The notes below the pieces were generated by a model, which searched no databases, was not told the origin of the DNA, and saw only the letters and a list, made by a program, of their open reading frames with translations. Both the position numbers and the translations under genes were made by a program. From assembly GCA_030015575.1 (NCBI GenBank), contig JASDDO010000006.1, forward strand, positions 383,058,137-383,122,136: DNA of 64,000 bases. Reading direction: 5' to 3'. The stretch is from Agapanthus africanus (taxonomy: Eukaryota; Streptophyta; Magnoliopsida; Asparagales; Amaryllidaceae). This document shows, piece by piece, positions 30,172 to 40,507 of the stretch (the stretch's first letter is position 1; every line of letters starts with the position of its first letter).

Positions 30172-31174
30172 AACAAAATAACAAGTATATTCTTTCTGGG
30201 AGTGCAACTCCCAGTGAAGAGATCAACTCCCTTTTTGCACCCAAGCGCCCAAAGCGTAAGCGTCTGAGCGCCCACGTGCCTGACACGTGAGGCGCTAGCG
30301 CCCAAAACGCTAGCACCGTTGCGCTCAAAGCGCTAGCGCCCGAGCTCCCACGTGCCTTGCACGTGAGGCGCGAGCGCCCAAAGCGCTAGCACGCTGGCAC
30401 CCACGTGCCTTGCATGTGAGGCGCTAGCGCCTAAAGCGCTAGCGCGCGGGCGCCCACGTGCCTGGCACGTGAGGCACTAGCGCCCTCACGCCCAAAGCGC
30501 TAGCGCCCGGGCGCCCACGTGCCTGGCATGTAAAGCGCTAGCGCCCGGGCGCCCTCGCGCCCAAAGCGCTAGCGCCCGGGCGCCCACGTGCCTGGCATGT
30601 GAGGCGCTAGCGCCTGGCACGTGAGGCGCTAGCGCCCTCGCGCTCAAAGCGCTAGCGCCCAAAGCGCCCAGAGCGGTAGGGCCCGAGCGCCCGCGTGTCG
30701 TGCACGTGAGGCTCTGGCGCTTTCTCCCACGCATCCTTTGGATGCCCTTTCCTTTATACACACACACACGCACACACACACGCACACACACATGCTCCAC
30801 GACACTGTCCCTGTTAGAAAAATTTTTCTAACGGGACTCTGCCCAGCACCCCGCAAGGGGGCTGCTGGCCCCCTTGACCCTCAGCCCGCTATCCGGGTAG
30901 CGGGACCCCCGTAAAAAACTCTGCGGGGCCCCCGATATATCCTAAACCCCTGCAAAACATAACACTGCATCGTATGACCAGTTGACCCGTCAATCGGAGG
31001 TTCTCTCGCTCCAAAGGCGAGGGGTAATTAACGGCAGCTTAGTCCGCGGCTGCCGGAGATTTGGATCCCCACAATCAATAAACCCCCGCCGACCCCAGAC
31101 AGGGAGAATCTGTAATGCGCCTGAAAAGCGTGCGCGTATTCCCATCTCAATGGTGTGACGGAAAACACCCTACA
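29422..31174 (+). repeat. Element A 3' LTR
   Basis: 1753 bp, the first bases TATTGGGG being a G-to-A variant of TGTTGGGG. It parallels 9139-10752 but has an (AC)n run at 30137-30166, a longer CACGTG/GCGCTAGCGC block (30250-30720) and a second (AC)n at 30758-30790. Perfect inverted repeats include 29882-29896, 29905-29920, 29976-29993 (18-nt palindrome), 30056-30068 and 30196-30214. The differences between the two LTRs are mainly in the repeat blocks. Confidence 0.88.
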
Positions 31175-32074
31175 CCCGGGTTAGGACGGAGGTGCCGCCC
31201 TCTGCCGAATCTTTGCTCAAGAGGCAGAAGAATGTGGTTTCTCGGCCACCCCCGGCCGGGATTCAGGTACAGGAAGGCGACTTCTGCATCGAGGTGCTCT
31301 CGGGGCTCTCTGTGGCCGATAGTTTACTGGAGGACATGGAGAAGGCGGCGGGGACTAAGATTCTCCGAGGCACCATGAAGCCCTAAGTGGCGGCGATAGC
31401 TCAGGAGGCGTCCAGGTTGGTAACTCTCCAAGAATTTCTCAAAGTGTTTTTTACACTATTTTAGCTCCTAACACAGTTCCCGTTTTCCTCAGGTCCTCCA
31501 GCATTGCGCCCTCCTCGCTGCCATGGGGTCCGAGGAGGTGGCCCCTGCGATGAAGAAGGCGGACGAATCTTCATCGCGAGAGGAAGAGCTCCTCGTCTAG
31601 CTACAGTAGGCGGAAGAAAAGGCAGCCCTTCTCGACTCGAGGTTGGTCGCGGAGAGCCTGACGGTCGCTAAACATAAGGAGTCCCATCGGCTCCTGACCG
31701 ACTCTAATTGGGCTATCGAAGCCCAGCTGGAGGAGGTCAACGGGCTCTTCGACGCCATGAAAAGGCAAAGGGACTCGTTCAAAAGGGATGCTCGGGCGAC
31801 CTACGAGGTGGTGAAGCTTGCGGAGAGCATAGTGGAAAGGGCCAAGGAGGAGTACAAGGCTTCCGATCAATTCTATATCGACCTCGCCGACTCCGCGGCC
31901 GTCGGGTGGCACAACGCCCTCGATGCCGTCAAGGAAGCCATGCCTGGGTTTTACGACCTGGAGCTTAGCGCGAGGTATCCCCTTGCCGAAGAAGTGCCAC
32001 AGGGGGCGGTGCCGAGCCGGCTGGAGGAGACGGGGTGGCAAGTGGAAGCGCCGAGCCGGAGGTCGCCATCGTAG
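31175..32074 (+). pseudogene. Transposase_28-like gene, 3' part
   Basis: Continues the gene of 7037 beyond element A. The frame from 31180 reads SRPPPAGIQVQEGDF, SVADSLLEDMEKAAG and, after TAA 31384, reaches AGGTTG at 31419. A phase-0 intron (GT 31420, AG 31491-31492, 73 bp) leads into VLQHCALLAAMGSEEV and a long coiled-coil segment (EEKAALLDSRLVAESLT, EAQLEEVNGLFDAMKRQRDSF). It ends at TAG 32072-32074. Stops TAG at about 31598 and 31607 interrupt it. A one-base register change at the element A junction is additional decay. The coiled-coil tail is typical of this family; the function is unknown. Confidence 0.65.
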
Positions 32075-32198
32075 CCCCTGACGGAAGCACTGAATAAGGA
32101 GAAGTGGCGACAGAGAAGGCAGTTTGAGCTACCCCCGTCTTGGTTATTAAATTTTGTAAGCCTCCGGGCATTTTGTAAGGCTGGGGAGCCCATAGTAC

Positions 32199-34785
32199 TG
32201 ATCACCGCCGGAAGACGGACCGAGACGTTGGGACGTCTGGCCTGAATTCTGGAAGTATATGCTATTTGGATTTATCCGTCCATCTCTCCGAAGATGTCAA
32301 GTTGATTTATGGCACCGTATATCGGAGGTTTGGACGGACGCGGCTGTTGTATCAGACTTTATTAGATTTCCCCTTATTTGTGAGGAGTTTTTGATTGTGA
32401 GGACGCTTTTCCCTGCAGACGTAAGACCCTGTAGTTAATTACGTTACCGCATCGCAATAACCACTTTCTCCTGCTCCGGAAGTTCACTTCGTGTCGTGTG
32501 TTTTGTTTTGATTTTTGTTGCCCGTGGATTGTATACGAAGACTAATATAGATCGTCGCCCGTAGGGCGTGGATTAGTCCAAATCCGTATAATTTTGGATT
32601 TGGATTTGGGTTGATTTAAGGATCGTTAATCTGGTTTGAGTTTAAGATCATCTTAAATATATGAGCATTTAGGCTCGATTATTTTAGTGTAAGGACATCG
32701 CGGTCCATTATCGCCGTATTTGAGACGAAATGTTAATTTAAGAACGTTTCGGTCCTTTATAGCCATATTTGGGAGCAGGTATTAGTTTAGGGACATTTCG
32801 GTCCAATATTCCCGTTTCGGGGACGAATGTTAGTTTAAGAACATTTCGGTCCATTATCGCCGTATTTTGGACGAATATTAGTTTAAGGACATTTCGGTCC
32901 ATTATCCATCTTGCACGCGCGTGTATTTGTTACGTAACGAAATAAACAATGGTGATATGGAATGTGCCTAATTAGGGCATGATCCGATTTGAGGCATGCA
33001 CGTCAGTTTGGAAGTGCATCAACGAAAGAAGTTGTTGGTCGTCGGGACCCGCCACCTCTCTGAAAACGTTGAGGAATTACAACGACATATATCAGAGGTG
33101 TGGAGAAATGTACCATTGAACCAAATCCCGCATTTGAGGGAAAAGATCATGGTGGATCATCAAAGAATCATTAGCCTTATTTGAGACTAAAATTATCTTA
33201 GAAGATATGGGATGAATATCATTTTGGATATCATCAATGAGAGATCATTAGTCATGTTTGAGACTAAGATCAGTTTAGATATCAGTTTGGATATAATGAA
33301 TATAAGCTTAGCCAATTTAGGCTAAGATTGGATTTCTGTAACACCCAGCAATGCTAAGCACTCAGCTGCATATAGCGCCCACGTGTATATCACGTGAGGA
33401 GCTCCAATAGTGCTAAGGACTAACTTTTATGGCGCACACGTGTATTTCACATGAGGCGCTCCAATAGTGCTAAGCACTAACTTTTTCCGGCGCTCCCGTG
33501 TGTTTCACGTGAGGCGCTATGTTTTTGGAGATTTAATCTCTGTTGATATTTTTAGAGAATTTAAATCTCTGTTAATGGTATTTTGACCATTAACGATCAC
33601 CAAGATCATTATTTTGAGGATCTGGGATCATGTTCTTTAAGAAGTAAGTTCTTGATTTGAAGAAACTAAGTTCCTAGAGTATTATGAACTCCATGTTTTC
33701 TATGTTCATGTTTTCAGAGAGGTTAAACCTCTTTTAATGGTATTTTGACCATTAAGGATCACCAAGATCACTATTTTGAGGATCTGGGATCATGTTCTTT
33801 TAAGAACTAAGTTCTTGATTTGAAGGAACTAAGTTCCCGAAATATTATGAACTCTATCTTCTTCATGTTCTTGTATCCATGTTCTCCCCTGAATCTTTGA
33901 TTCTCAAGGACAAGATTTTCCCGATGAGAATTAAATTCTCAACTTGTGCGAGACTTGTCTTGTGGATCTCAGATGCAGAGAAAGAAATAAGTTCTTTGAG
34001 AAGGGTTAAACCATTTTAATAGGTAAAAGAGATATTTTTTGATCTCTTCTTTTTTCTTTACCTAAGGTTTTTAGGAGAGAAATCTTTTTCTTTGAGAGAA
34101 TTAAATTCTCTGTTATTTTGAGAGCCTCTGTATTTTTTACAGAAGCTTATGGGGGTCTCCTCTTTTCTTTTCCTCCTCTTCTCCTTTTTGATTAATCTCT
34201 TTGCTTTTAGTTATAGGAGAAGAGAAAAAATCAATTTGTTGAAAAAAATCTCTCATTGAGAGACCGTGATTGATTTCATAATAAATCAAAATGATCTCGT
34301 AGATCAATCGGTGAATTTTATTCATCATTGGATGTTTAATCCAAAGGCTCTCTGTTTAATAGAGAAGATTTTTTGCTTGTTTAACAAGATTAGGAAATAT
34401 TTTCCTAAGATAGAATTTTATTTTATCATATAAATATCTTATTAGTTTAACAAGATTAGAATTTTATTCTATCATATGGATATCTTGTTAATTTAACAAG
34501 ATTAGAAATATATTTTCCTAATATAGAATTTAATTCTATTATATGAATATCTTATTAATTTAACAATATTAGAATCTTATTCCAACATAGAATTTAATTC
34601 TATCATATAGAATTTTATTCTATTATATGAATATCTTGTCAGTTTAACAAGATTTGAATTTTATTATATCATATGAATATGTTGTTAGTTTAACAAGTTT
34701 AGGAATATATTCAATACTATGTACAAGGTAGAATATATTCAATACTATGTACATATGAATATCTTGTCATGCTTCTATTTTTGCA
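32199..34785 (-). mobile_element. Element H: C-type Tat LTR, minus strand
   Basis: The plus strand starts TGATCACCGCCGGAAGACGG at 32199, the reverse of the C-type LTR 3' end, and shares with C the structured block (32275-32345), GTGGATTGTATACG (about 32524), the GGAC...GTCC array (32690-32900) and the 85-bp block at 33030-33125. Beyond 33350 it diverges: CACGTG words, perfect inverted repeats (33571-33594, 33718-33732, 33734-33755) and an AT-rich repeat of about 60 bp built on AACAAGATTAGAATTTTATTC (34380-34700). A TG/CA end at 34785 (TTTTTGCA) is tentative; the flanks AGTAC and AGTGT match only 3/5. No internal region is attached. Confidence 0.65.
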
Positions 34786-34849
34786 AGTGTAGATAAGTCG
34801 GTGTCTCGCGGATGTCCAGTATATGTAAAGTTGAGTGTCGAGTGTTGAG

Positions 34850-35230
34850 AGAGCGCGATATAAGAACGAGCGAAAGCCAAGTATAGGTAGACCAGCATCC
34901 TCCCTTACCCTGGAGTCGAGGTGACGATCGAGTGGCGCGTACGAATCGAGCGAACGCCGCGTATACATAGACCGGCATCCACCATCACCCCGGAGTCGAG
35001 GTGACGATCGAGCGCCGCTTTTGAATCGACCGAATCGCCAAGTATATGTAGAACGGCGTCCTCCCTCACCCCGGAGTCGAGGTGACGATCGAGCACCGCT
35101 TACGAATGAGCGAACGCCAAGTATAGGTAGACCGGCGTCCTCCCTCACCCCGGAGTTGAGGTGACGATCGAGCTCCGCGTACGAACGAGCGAACACCGGG
35201 TGTAGGTAAACCGGCGCCCCTTGATTCATC
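34850..35230 (+). repeat. 80-bp tandem repeat
   Basis: About five units of roughly 80 bp carrying CGGAGTCGAGGTGACGATCG (34910, 34991, 35071, 35151) and AACGCCAAGTATAGGTAG. This resembles the 3'-region arrays of the Tat elements here. Confidence 0.8.
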
Positions 35231-35470
35231 CTTGAAAGGGCCGAGCAGGAAACCGTTCGGCCGCCTCTTGACGAGGGATTTAGATCCGTGGAGTGGTCGG
35301 GCTGGAAGCTGCCTTCAGCGGATGAGCCGCGCAGGAAACTCCTCGGCCGCCTTTTGACGAGGGCCTTGGATCCACGGAGTGGCCGAGCAGGAAGCTGCCT
35401 TCAGCGGATGAGCCGAGCAAGAAACTACTCGGCCACCTCTTGACGAGGGCTTTCTTGATTCTAGGGATTT
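35231..35470 (+). repeat. 85-bp tandem repeat
   Basis: About 2.7 units starting GCCGAGCAGGAAAC at 35241, 35326 and 35411, each with CTTGACGAGGG and TGCCTTCAGCGG. No ORF of interest is present. Confidence 0.8.
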
Positions 35471-35569
35471 CTTGGGAATGTCGTTCAACCTTCCTTGACT
35501 CGCATGGGGGGAAGCGACCTATAATCAGATGCTACGTGGTAGCGCCTTATCGGGAAAGTGAGATAATCC

Positions 35570-36222
35570 ATGATTTGCGTTGTGGCTCGAGAAGATCTTA
35601 GCCGTTGGAAGATTTTTATTGAGGCTATAAATATCAAAGGTATGGTCTCACCTTCGGATACCCACATTGACTTCCTCCTAGCCGTTTCGTTTCATCTAGA
35701 TGGTGGGCCATGTATACACCATCAGGGAGATTGTATCTCAGGACGACGTGTATTTCTATGATCTTGATCGTTCCGAGGCGAAGTATGAGGATGATAGGTC
35801 GTCCGGAGGGTCACTACAGGCGTCTACTCCCCCGCCGATCTCCTTTCCTGCAAATGCTAATCTACGCGATATGGAGATCTTCCCAGGGTCTTTATAATGC
35901 TTTGTCTCCGCAAACGATGGATGAGGTGTTTGATAAGATGCATACGGCCCACGAGCTTGGCCTGATCTCGAAGAGCAGGCGGGATTGCTCGGTGGACATT
36001 CTTCTCGAATGTTTCCAGCAGAGGTTGGTCGTGGCGACTTGTTCGGCGGTGGGGGACCCCGGCGAATCCGTAACTTCCAGGGTCTATGGGTGCCGACAAT
36101 GGGAGCGGGCGGAGCTTGCCTGGGCTCGACTGGAGGAGCTCCCATCCGAGTACCATCATCAATATTTTCTTAACCCACTTCCTCCTTTGTTGCAATGGTT
36201 GTAAGGCTGTGAAGCCAAGAAT
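35570..36222 (+). pseudogene. Unrecognised broken gene with TATA box
   Basis: A good TATA box, TATAAATA, is at 35626-35633. ATG 35700 opens 65 codons (MVGHVYTIREIVSQDDVYFY). A frameshift near 35880 then gives about 100 codons in the next frame (MDEVFDKMHTAHELGL, SKSRRDCSVDILLECFQQ, LEELPSEYHHQYF), ending at TAA 36202-36204. I do not recognise a family. Its layout (promoter, Asp/Ser-rich N terminus, position next to tandem repeats) recalls the passenger-type genes at 7037 and 40508. A copia LTR fragment cuts in at 36223. Confidence 0.35.
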
Positions 36223-36763
36223 GTTGGCTATAGTGCCCTCAAGTCAATTATTATAATCGCAGGCACGCGATTGTGATGATTGAGGGAGGACCTATACGAG
36301 TAGAACAATCTTACTCAAAATGATAGTATGCGATCTTGTTTGTCTTTATCATCATGTATATGCATTATGAGGTATTACAGATCACTATTACATGTTGATA
36401 AAGCTCATAGGATTCTTACTTGACTACTAGCATTATGATGACGATCATATACGAGGGAGCTGGTTGGTCTATAAGCACATCCTTAAATGTCCCTAGTCGA
36501 GAGAGTATCGAGACTGGACATCGATACTCCGGAGTAGACTAGTGTATACTTATCGAGACCCCGATGAGGGGCAGTGGCCGGTCTCACAAGCCATTGGTGT
36601 CAGTCAGTCACCTAAGATAGTATACAGGTGCTCATTGGGTTATGATTACACTGGACGGACTCGTCGGGAATATGCTAGTTGGTATTATACCTATTGTCAA
36701 ATAGCAGTTCCTAGGTGACATGTGTACAGGTTAGTCTGTCGACCTGAGATCGTCATTTGTCTC
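36223..36763 (+). mobile_element. Copia LTR fragment (family of 54172)
   Basis: TGTTGGCTATAGTGCCCTCA at 36223 starts a sequence matching the first about 530 bp of the LTR at 54172 (GATTGAGG, GGGAGCTGG, GAGACCCCGA, GACATGTGTACAGGTTAG). It stops at GTCATTTGTCTC (36763), where a minus-strand Tat LTR begins. Confidence 0.75.
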
Positions 36764-39635
36764 TATTCCCCGCCGAAACACGGAGACGCGACCGCGTAGG
36801 TCCGTATTGCCTGAATTCGGGGCAGATGCTAATTGGTGCTATCTGTCCACCTCTCCGAAGATGCCAAGTTGGTTTATGGCACCGTATATCGAAGGTTTAA
36901 ACGGATGCGGCCGATATAGCAGACTTCGTCAGATTCCCCCTCATTTGAAGGGTTTTTGATTGTGGGGACGCTCTTCCCTGCAGGCATAAGCCCGTGCAGT
37001 TAATTACGCTACCGCATCGCGGTAACCACTTTCTCCTTCTTCAGATGATCAGTTTGTGTCGTGGGTGTTTGTTTTGGTTTTGGTTGCCCGTGGATTGTAT
37101 ACGGAGACTAATTTATGCTGTCGCCCGTAGGGCGTGGGTTAGTCCAAATCCGTATTTTCTTAGATTTGGGTTTTGGTTTGGGTTTAAGAATACGTTAGTC
37201 TCATTTGAGACTAAGATCAACTTAAACGTTAGTTAAGGATACGTTAGTCTAATTTTAGACTAAGATCTACTTAACGGGATCGTTTAGATCCAACTTGAGA
37301 GCATTTGGACTCTATTGTTTAGTTTAGGGACATTACGGTCGATTACCAGATTAAGGACGTGGTGGTCCGTTATTAGTTTAAGGACATCTCGGTCCATGGG
37401 TTTAAAGGGACCCTACAGTCCGAGGTTATGGACATCATAGTCCATGGGTTTAAGGACCCCACAGTCTAGTTTAAAGACGTCATAGTCTATAAAGTGTAAG
37501 GACAGCATAGTCCATGAGTTTAAGGACCCCACAGTCCATGGAATGATTGGTTATCGGGACCTGTCACCTCTTTGAAGACGTTGAAGGATTACAACGACAA
37601 ATCCCAAAGGAGTGAAGAGATGTACCCTTGAACCAAAGTTGATTGGGAAATCTGTAGTCCAATTTAGGACTAAGATCAATTAATTAGATTATGAGCATAT
37701 TGGCTCAGTTAAATCTGAATTGAGGATTTATGGCCAACTTGGACAAAGTCCAATTAGATTCGAAATGTTGGACATTTGTTTGGCCTGTTGAACATTTGTC
37801 TAGATTCAGCCCTCCCATTATTTAGCAATGCTAAACAGGGGTTTGGGAGCTCTGACAACATTTTGTTTTTGGCTGAGCACTAACCATTATAGCTCTAGAT
37901 TTTAAGGTTCATTTGAAGGGGAAATTTGCCTCTGGAAAATTTGGTCAATTTGGGCCAGACTGGTTTTAAAATAGTGTGAAACACTAGAGGATATTTGGCG
38001 ATCACGTGCTCCCACGTGATGTGCTGAAAATAGTGTTAAACACTAAGGGCAAAGCGCTTAAAGTAGTTTTAAACACTAAAATTGAATTGGTCACGTGTGG
38101 TCACGTGAGGCATCTGGAGATGGGGCCAGACTTCCTTTATTTTTTTGTCAGAGTATTCAAATAAGTGTTAAACACTTTATCTTAACGGCCATCACGTGTG
38201 GGCACGTGATGGGTACCCATGTATTGATTATTAAAGTGTTTATTAAGGGTCACGTGGGGACACATGAGGGCACCCAAAATTGTTTCTGCCTTTAGTTTTG
38301 TTCCCTTTATTTTGAGGGTCATGTGGGAGCACGTGAGGCATTGCCTCCAAGCTTTTTCCTTTTCATTTTGGGGAGTCTGTTTAAGGGTCACGTGGGGACA
38401 CGTGACCTAGTTTTGTTCTTTCTTTTCTACTTATTGAAGATGGGGGAATTAAATTCCTTAAACTCAAATTCTCCCTTCTAAGTTATGGATCTGCATAGCA
38501 GAATCTCCACGATGAGAATTAAATTCTCAACTTGTGGGGAGATCTGCTTCTGCAGATCTTCAACCATAGGAAGAACTAAGTTCTTATTCAGAAGAGTTAA
38601 ACTCTTAAATTTGAGAATTAAATTCTCTTTTATTTTATAGAGCTTAGATCTCTTTCCCCTTTCTCACCTAGGATTTCTTTTCTCTGAAAAGATTCTTCTT
38701 TTCTCTCTTGAGAATTAAATTCTCCTCTCTTTTTTCTCTCTGTTGTTGTTTTTCCTCCAAAAATCCAAGATCCCTTCTCTTCTCTTCTTGGCTCCTATTT
38801 ATAGGAGAAAGAAAAGAATCAATTTGTTTAGTCAATTTTTTATTGAAAGATTTTGGTTGTTTCTGTAACTAACATGATCTTTTAGATCACTCAGTGAATT
38901 TTATTCACTACTGGATTTTTAATCCAAAAGATATTATGTCTGTTATTCTTGGTGAATTTCAGGGAAATCATTCCTTGTATAAAATCTTTTCATAAATTGG
39001 TGATTTTTAATCACTCTTAGATTTTTAATCCAACGGTGCTCCGTTTTACAGAGCACCATCTTTTTGTTTGGAAAGATTTAGAGAGATCTTTTTCCAGTTA
39101 AGGTTTTGGATTCCCATTTAATTAGAATTTGATTCTATTAGTTTAGAAGGATTAAAAGCTCATAACGTGTTGGCACGTGATCCCACTGTTTGATCATTGA
39201 AATAGAATTCAATTCTATCAATTAAAGAGCTTAGGAACCCGTCACGTGTTGGCACGTGACCCTCTTGATTAAACATTTTATTCAGAATTTAATTCTGTCG
39301 TTTAACAGAACTAAGGAATCATCACGTGTCAGCACGTGACCCTTGGTCACGTGTGAGCACGTGATGCCCCATTGGGGTTTTTCCTTAGTTTCTTATTATA
39401 TCTTTTAATCCCTTTTGGTGGGTTTTAAAGGCCCATCACGTGGGGGTACGTGACTCCACTAATTGCCTGCTTGATTAGAATTTAATTCTATTATAACAGA
39501 GTCCCAGGAAACCATCACGTGTCAGCGCGTGACCCTTGGTCACGTGTGAGCACGTGATACACCATTGGGGAATTTCCTGATATTTTTTCCTGATATTTTT
39601 TCCTGATATTTTATCAGGGAAAAAATGCCCCCACA
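36764..39635 (-). repeat. Element D 3' LTR, hairpin-tiled and CACGTG-rich
   Basis: It starts on the plus strand with TATTCCCCGCCGAAACACGG (reverse of the LTR 3' end) and contains the structured block (36850-36905), GTGGATTGTATACGG (about 37088), GGAC...GTCC units (37325-37545) and the shared 85-bp block (37550-37640). About twenty CACGTG boxes lie at 38000-39650, many as TCACGTG...CACGTGA pairs, with palindromes such as 38513-38529. The far end is placed at CCCCCACA (39635), the reverse of a TGTGGGGG LTR start. No purine tract is obvious beyond it, so that end is tentative. Confidence 0.65.
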
Positions 39636-40507
39636 GCGTTGTTCTCACGTGTTTGCAACGCTGTCACCTTTGTGACCGTTGGATCTGTCTAGCGAACATG
39701 GGAGATGAACCTTCAGAAGCGCCTCCACTTTTTCCACGTTCTTCCTTGCTCGTTTTTCCTCTGAGAATTTAATTCTCTTTCCCAGATCTTAGTTCTCTGA
39801 TTCAAAATTTTCCAGAGTTTAACTCTGTCAACAAAGATTTCCCTTTTCAGGTAAGAATCTTGAACGGGTGAGGAACTCCTTGTAAAAATTTGGATTTTAA
39901 ATCCACACCAAGGGTTTTTCCCTTTAACAAGAACCCATATTTTCCAAGTTCTTTAAAAAAAACTGCTCAATCTTTAAATAATAAATCCCTTTTGTTAGGG
40001 CTCTTTTGATCTCAGAGATCGATGGCAGTACTTGACCTTTCTCTGGAATTTAATTCCATTCCAAAGAATCTTAGCTCTGAAAAATGTCTTCTGGGAATTT
40101 GATTCCCCTGTTCAAAAGGAATTTAATTCCTCTAAAGAACTTAGTTCTTTAAAAGAAGACTTCTTGGGATTTTTCCTCCTGAGTTGTTTTTTGCAAAAAA
40201 AAGTTTACAGAAAGATCCCCCATGATTTGCATAGGGTTCTGCAGTGGGTCTTCTCTCTCTGTGGAATATGTAGAGTTGTTTGAAATCCACTGTTCATTTA
40301 TTGAGAATCTTCATTTTGTTCTCACAATGATTACTCTGCCTCATCATTAGTGAGCCACCATCTTGATTTTGTGGGGCCCTTATGTTTTGTAACCAATGGT
40401 CCCATAAAATAAGTTATTTATCATTTTCTATATATACATATATACTTATAAATACATATATACGCGTGGGCTTCACTAACAGTTTCCTTTCCTTTGTTTC
40501 AGGAGTA
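39636..40507 (+). promoter_or_regulatory. Presumed promoter, 5' leader and intron 1 of the PMD gene
   Basis: TTTTCAG/GTAAGAATC at 39848-39849 is a strong donor. The acceptor TTTGTTTCAG ends at 40502, five bases before the ATG. The interval between them (about 650 bp) is AT-rich and would be a leader intron. The upstream part overlaps the LTR edge, so transcription could start from antisense promoter activity of the LTR. No clear TATA box is assigned. Confidence 0.45.

Larger units (their letters stand above)
9139..31174 (+). mobile_element. Element A: Ty3/gypsy Tat-lineage retrotransposon, complete but nested
   Basis: The LTR pair is 9139-10752 and 29422-31174. Outer flanks CCCAG (9134-9138) and CCCGG (31175-31179) match at 4/5. 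In order the element has PBS, ORF1, Gag, protease, RT, degenerate RNase H, second (archaeal-type) RNase H, integrase, a long 3' region with tandem repeats, PPT and 3' LTR. The second RNase H, the upstream ORF1 and the CX2HX4HX4C knuckle place it in the Tat lineage. Two later insertions interrupt it: B with C inside at 18080-23032, and a solo LTR at 26196-29381. Without them it would be about 13.9 kb. Coding regions carry about ten in-frame stops and several frameshifts, so it is a dead copy. Confidence 0.9.

Noticed and set aside
40382..40507. N-terminal extension of the PMD ORF to 40382
   Set aside because: The stretch is AT-rich, ends in a T-rich CAG acceptor and lacks PMD similarity; ATG 40508 just after the acceptor is the better start.
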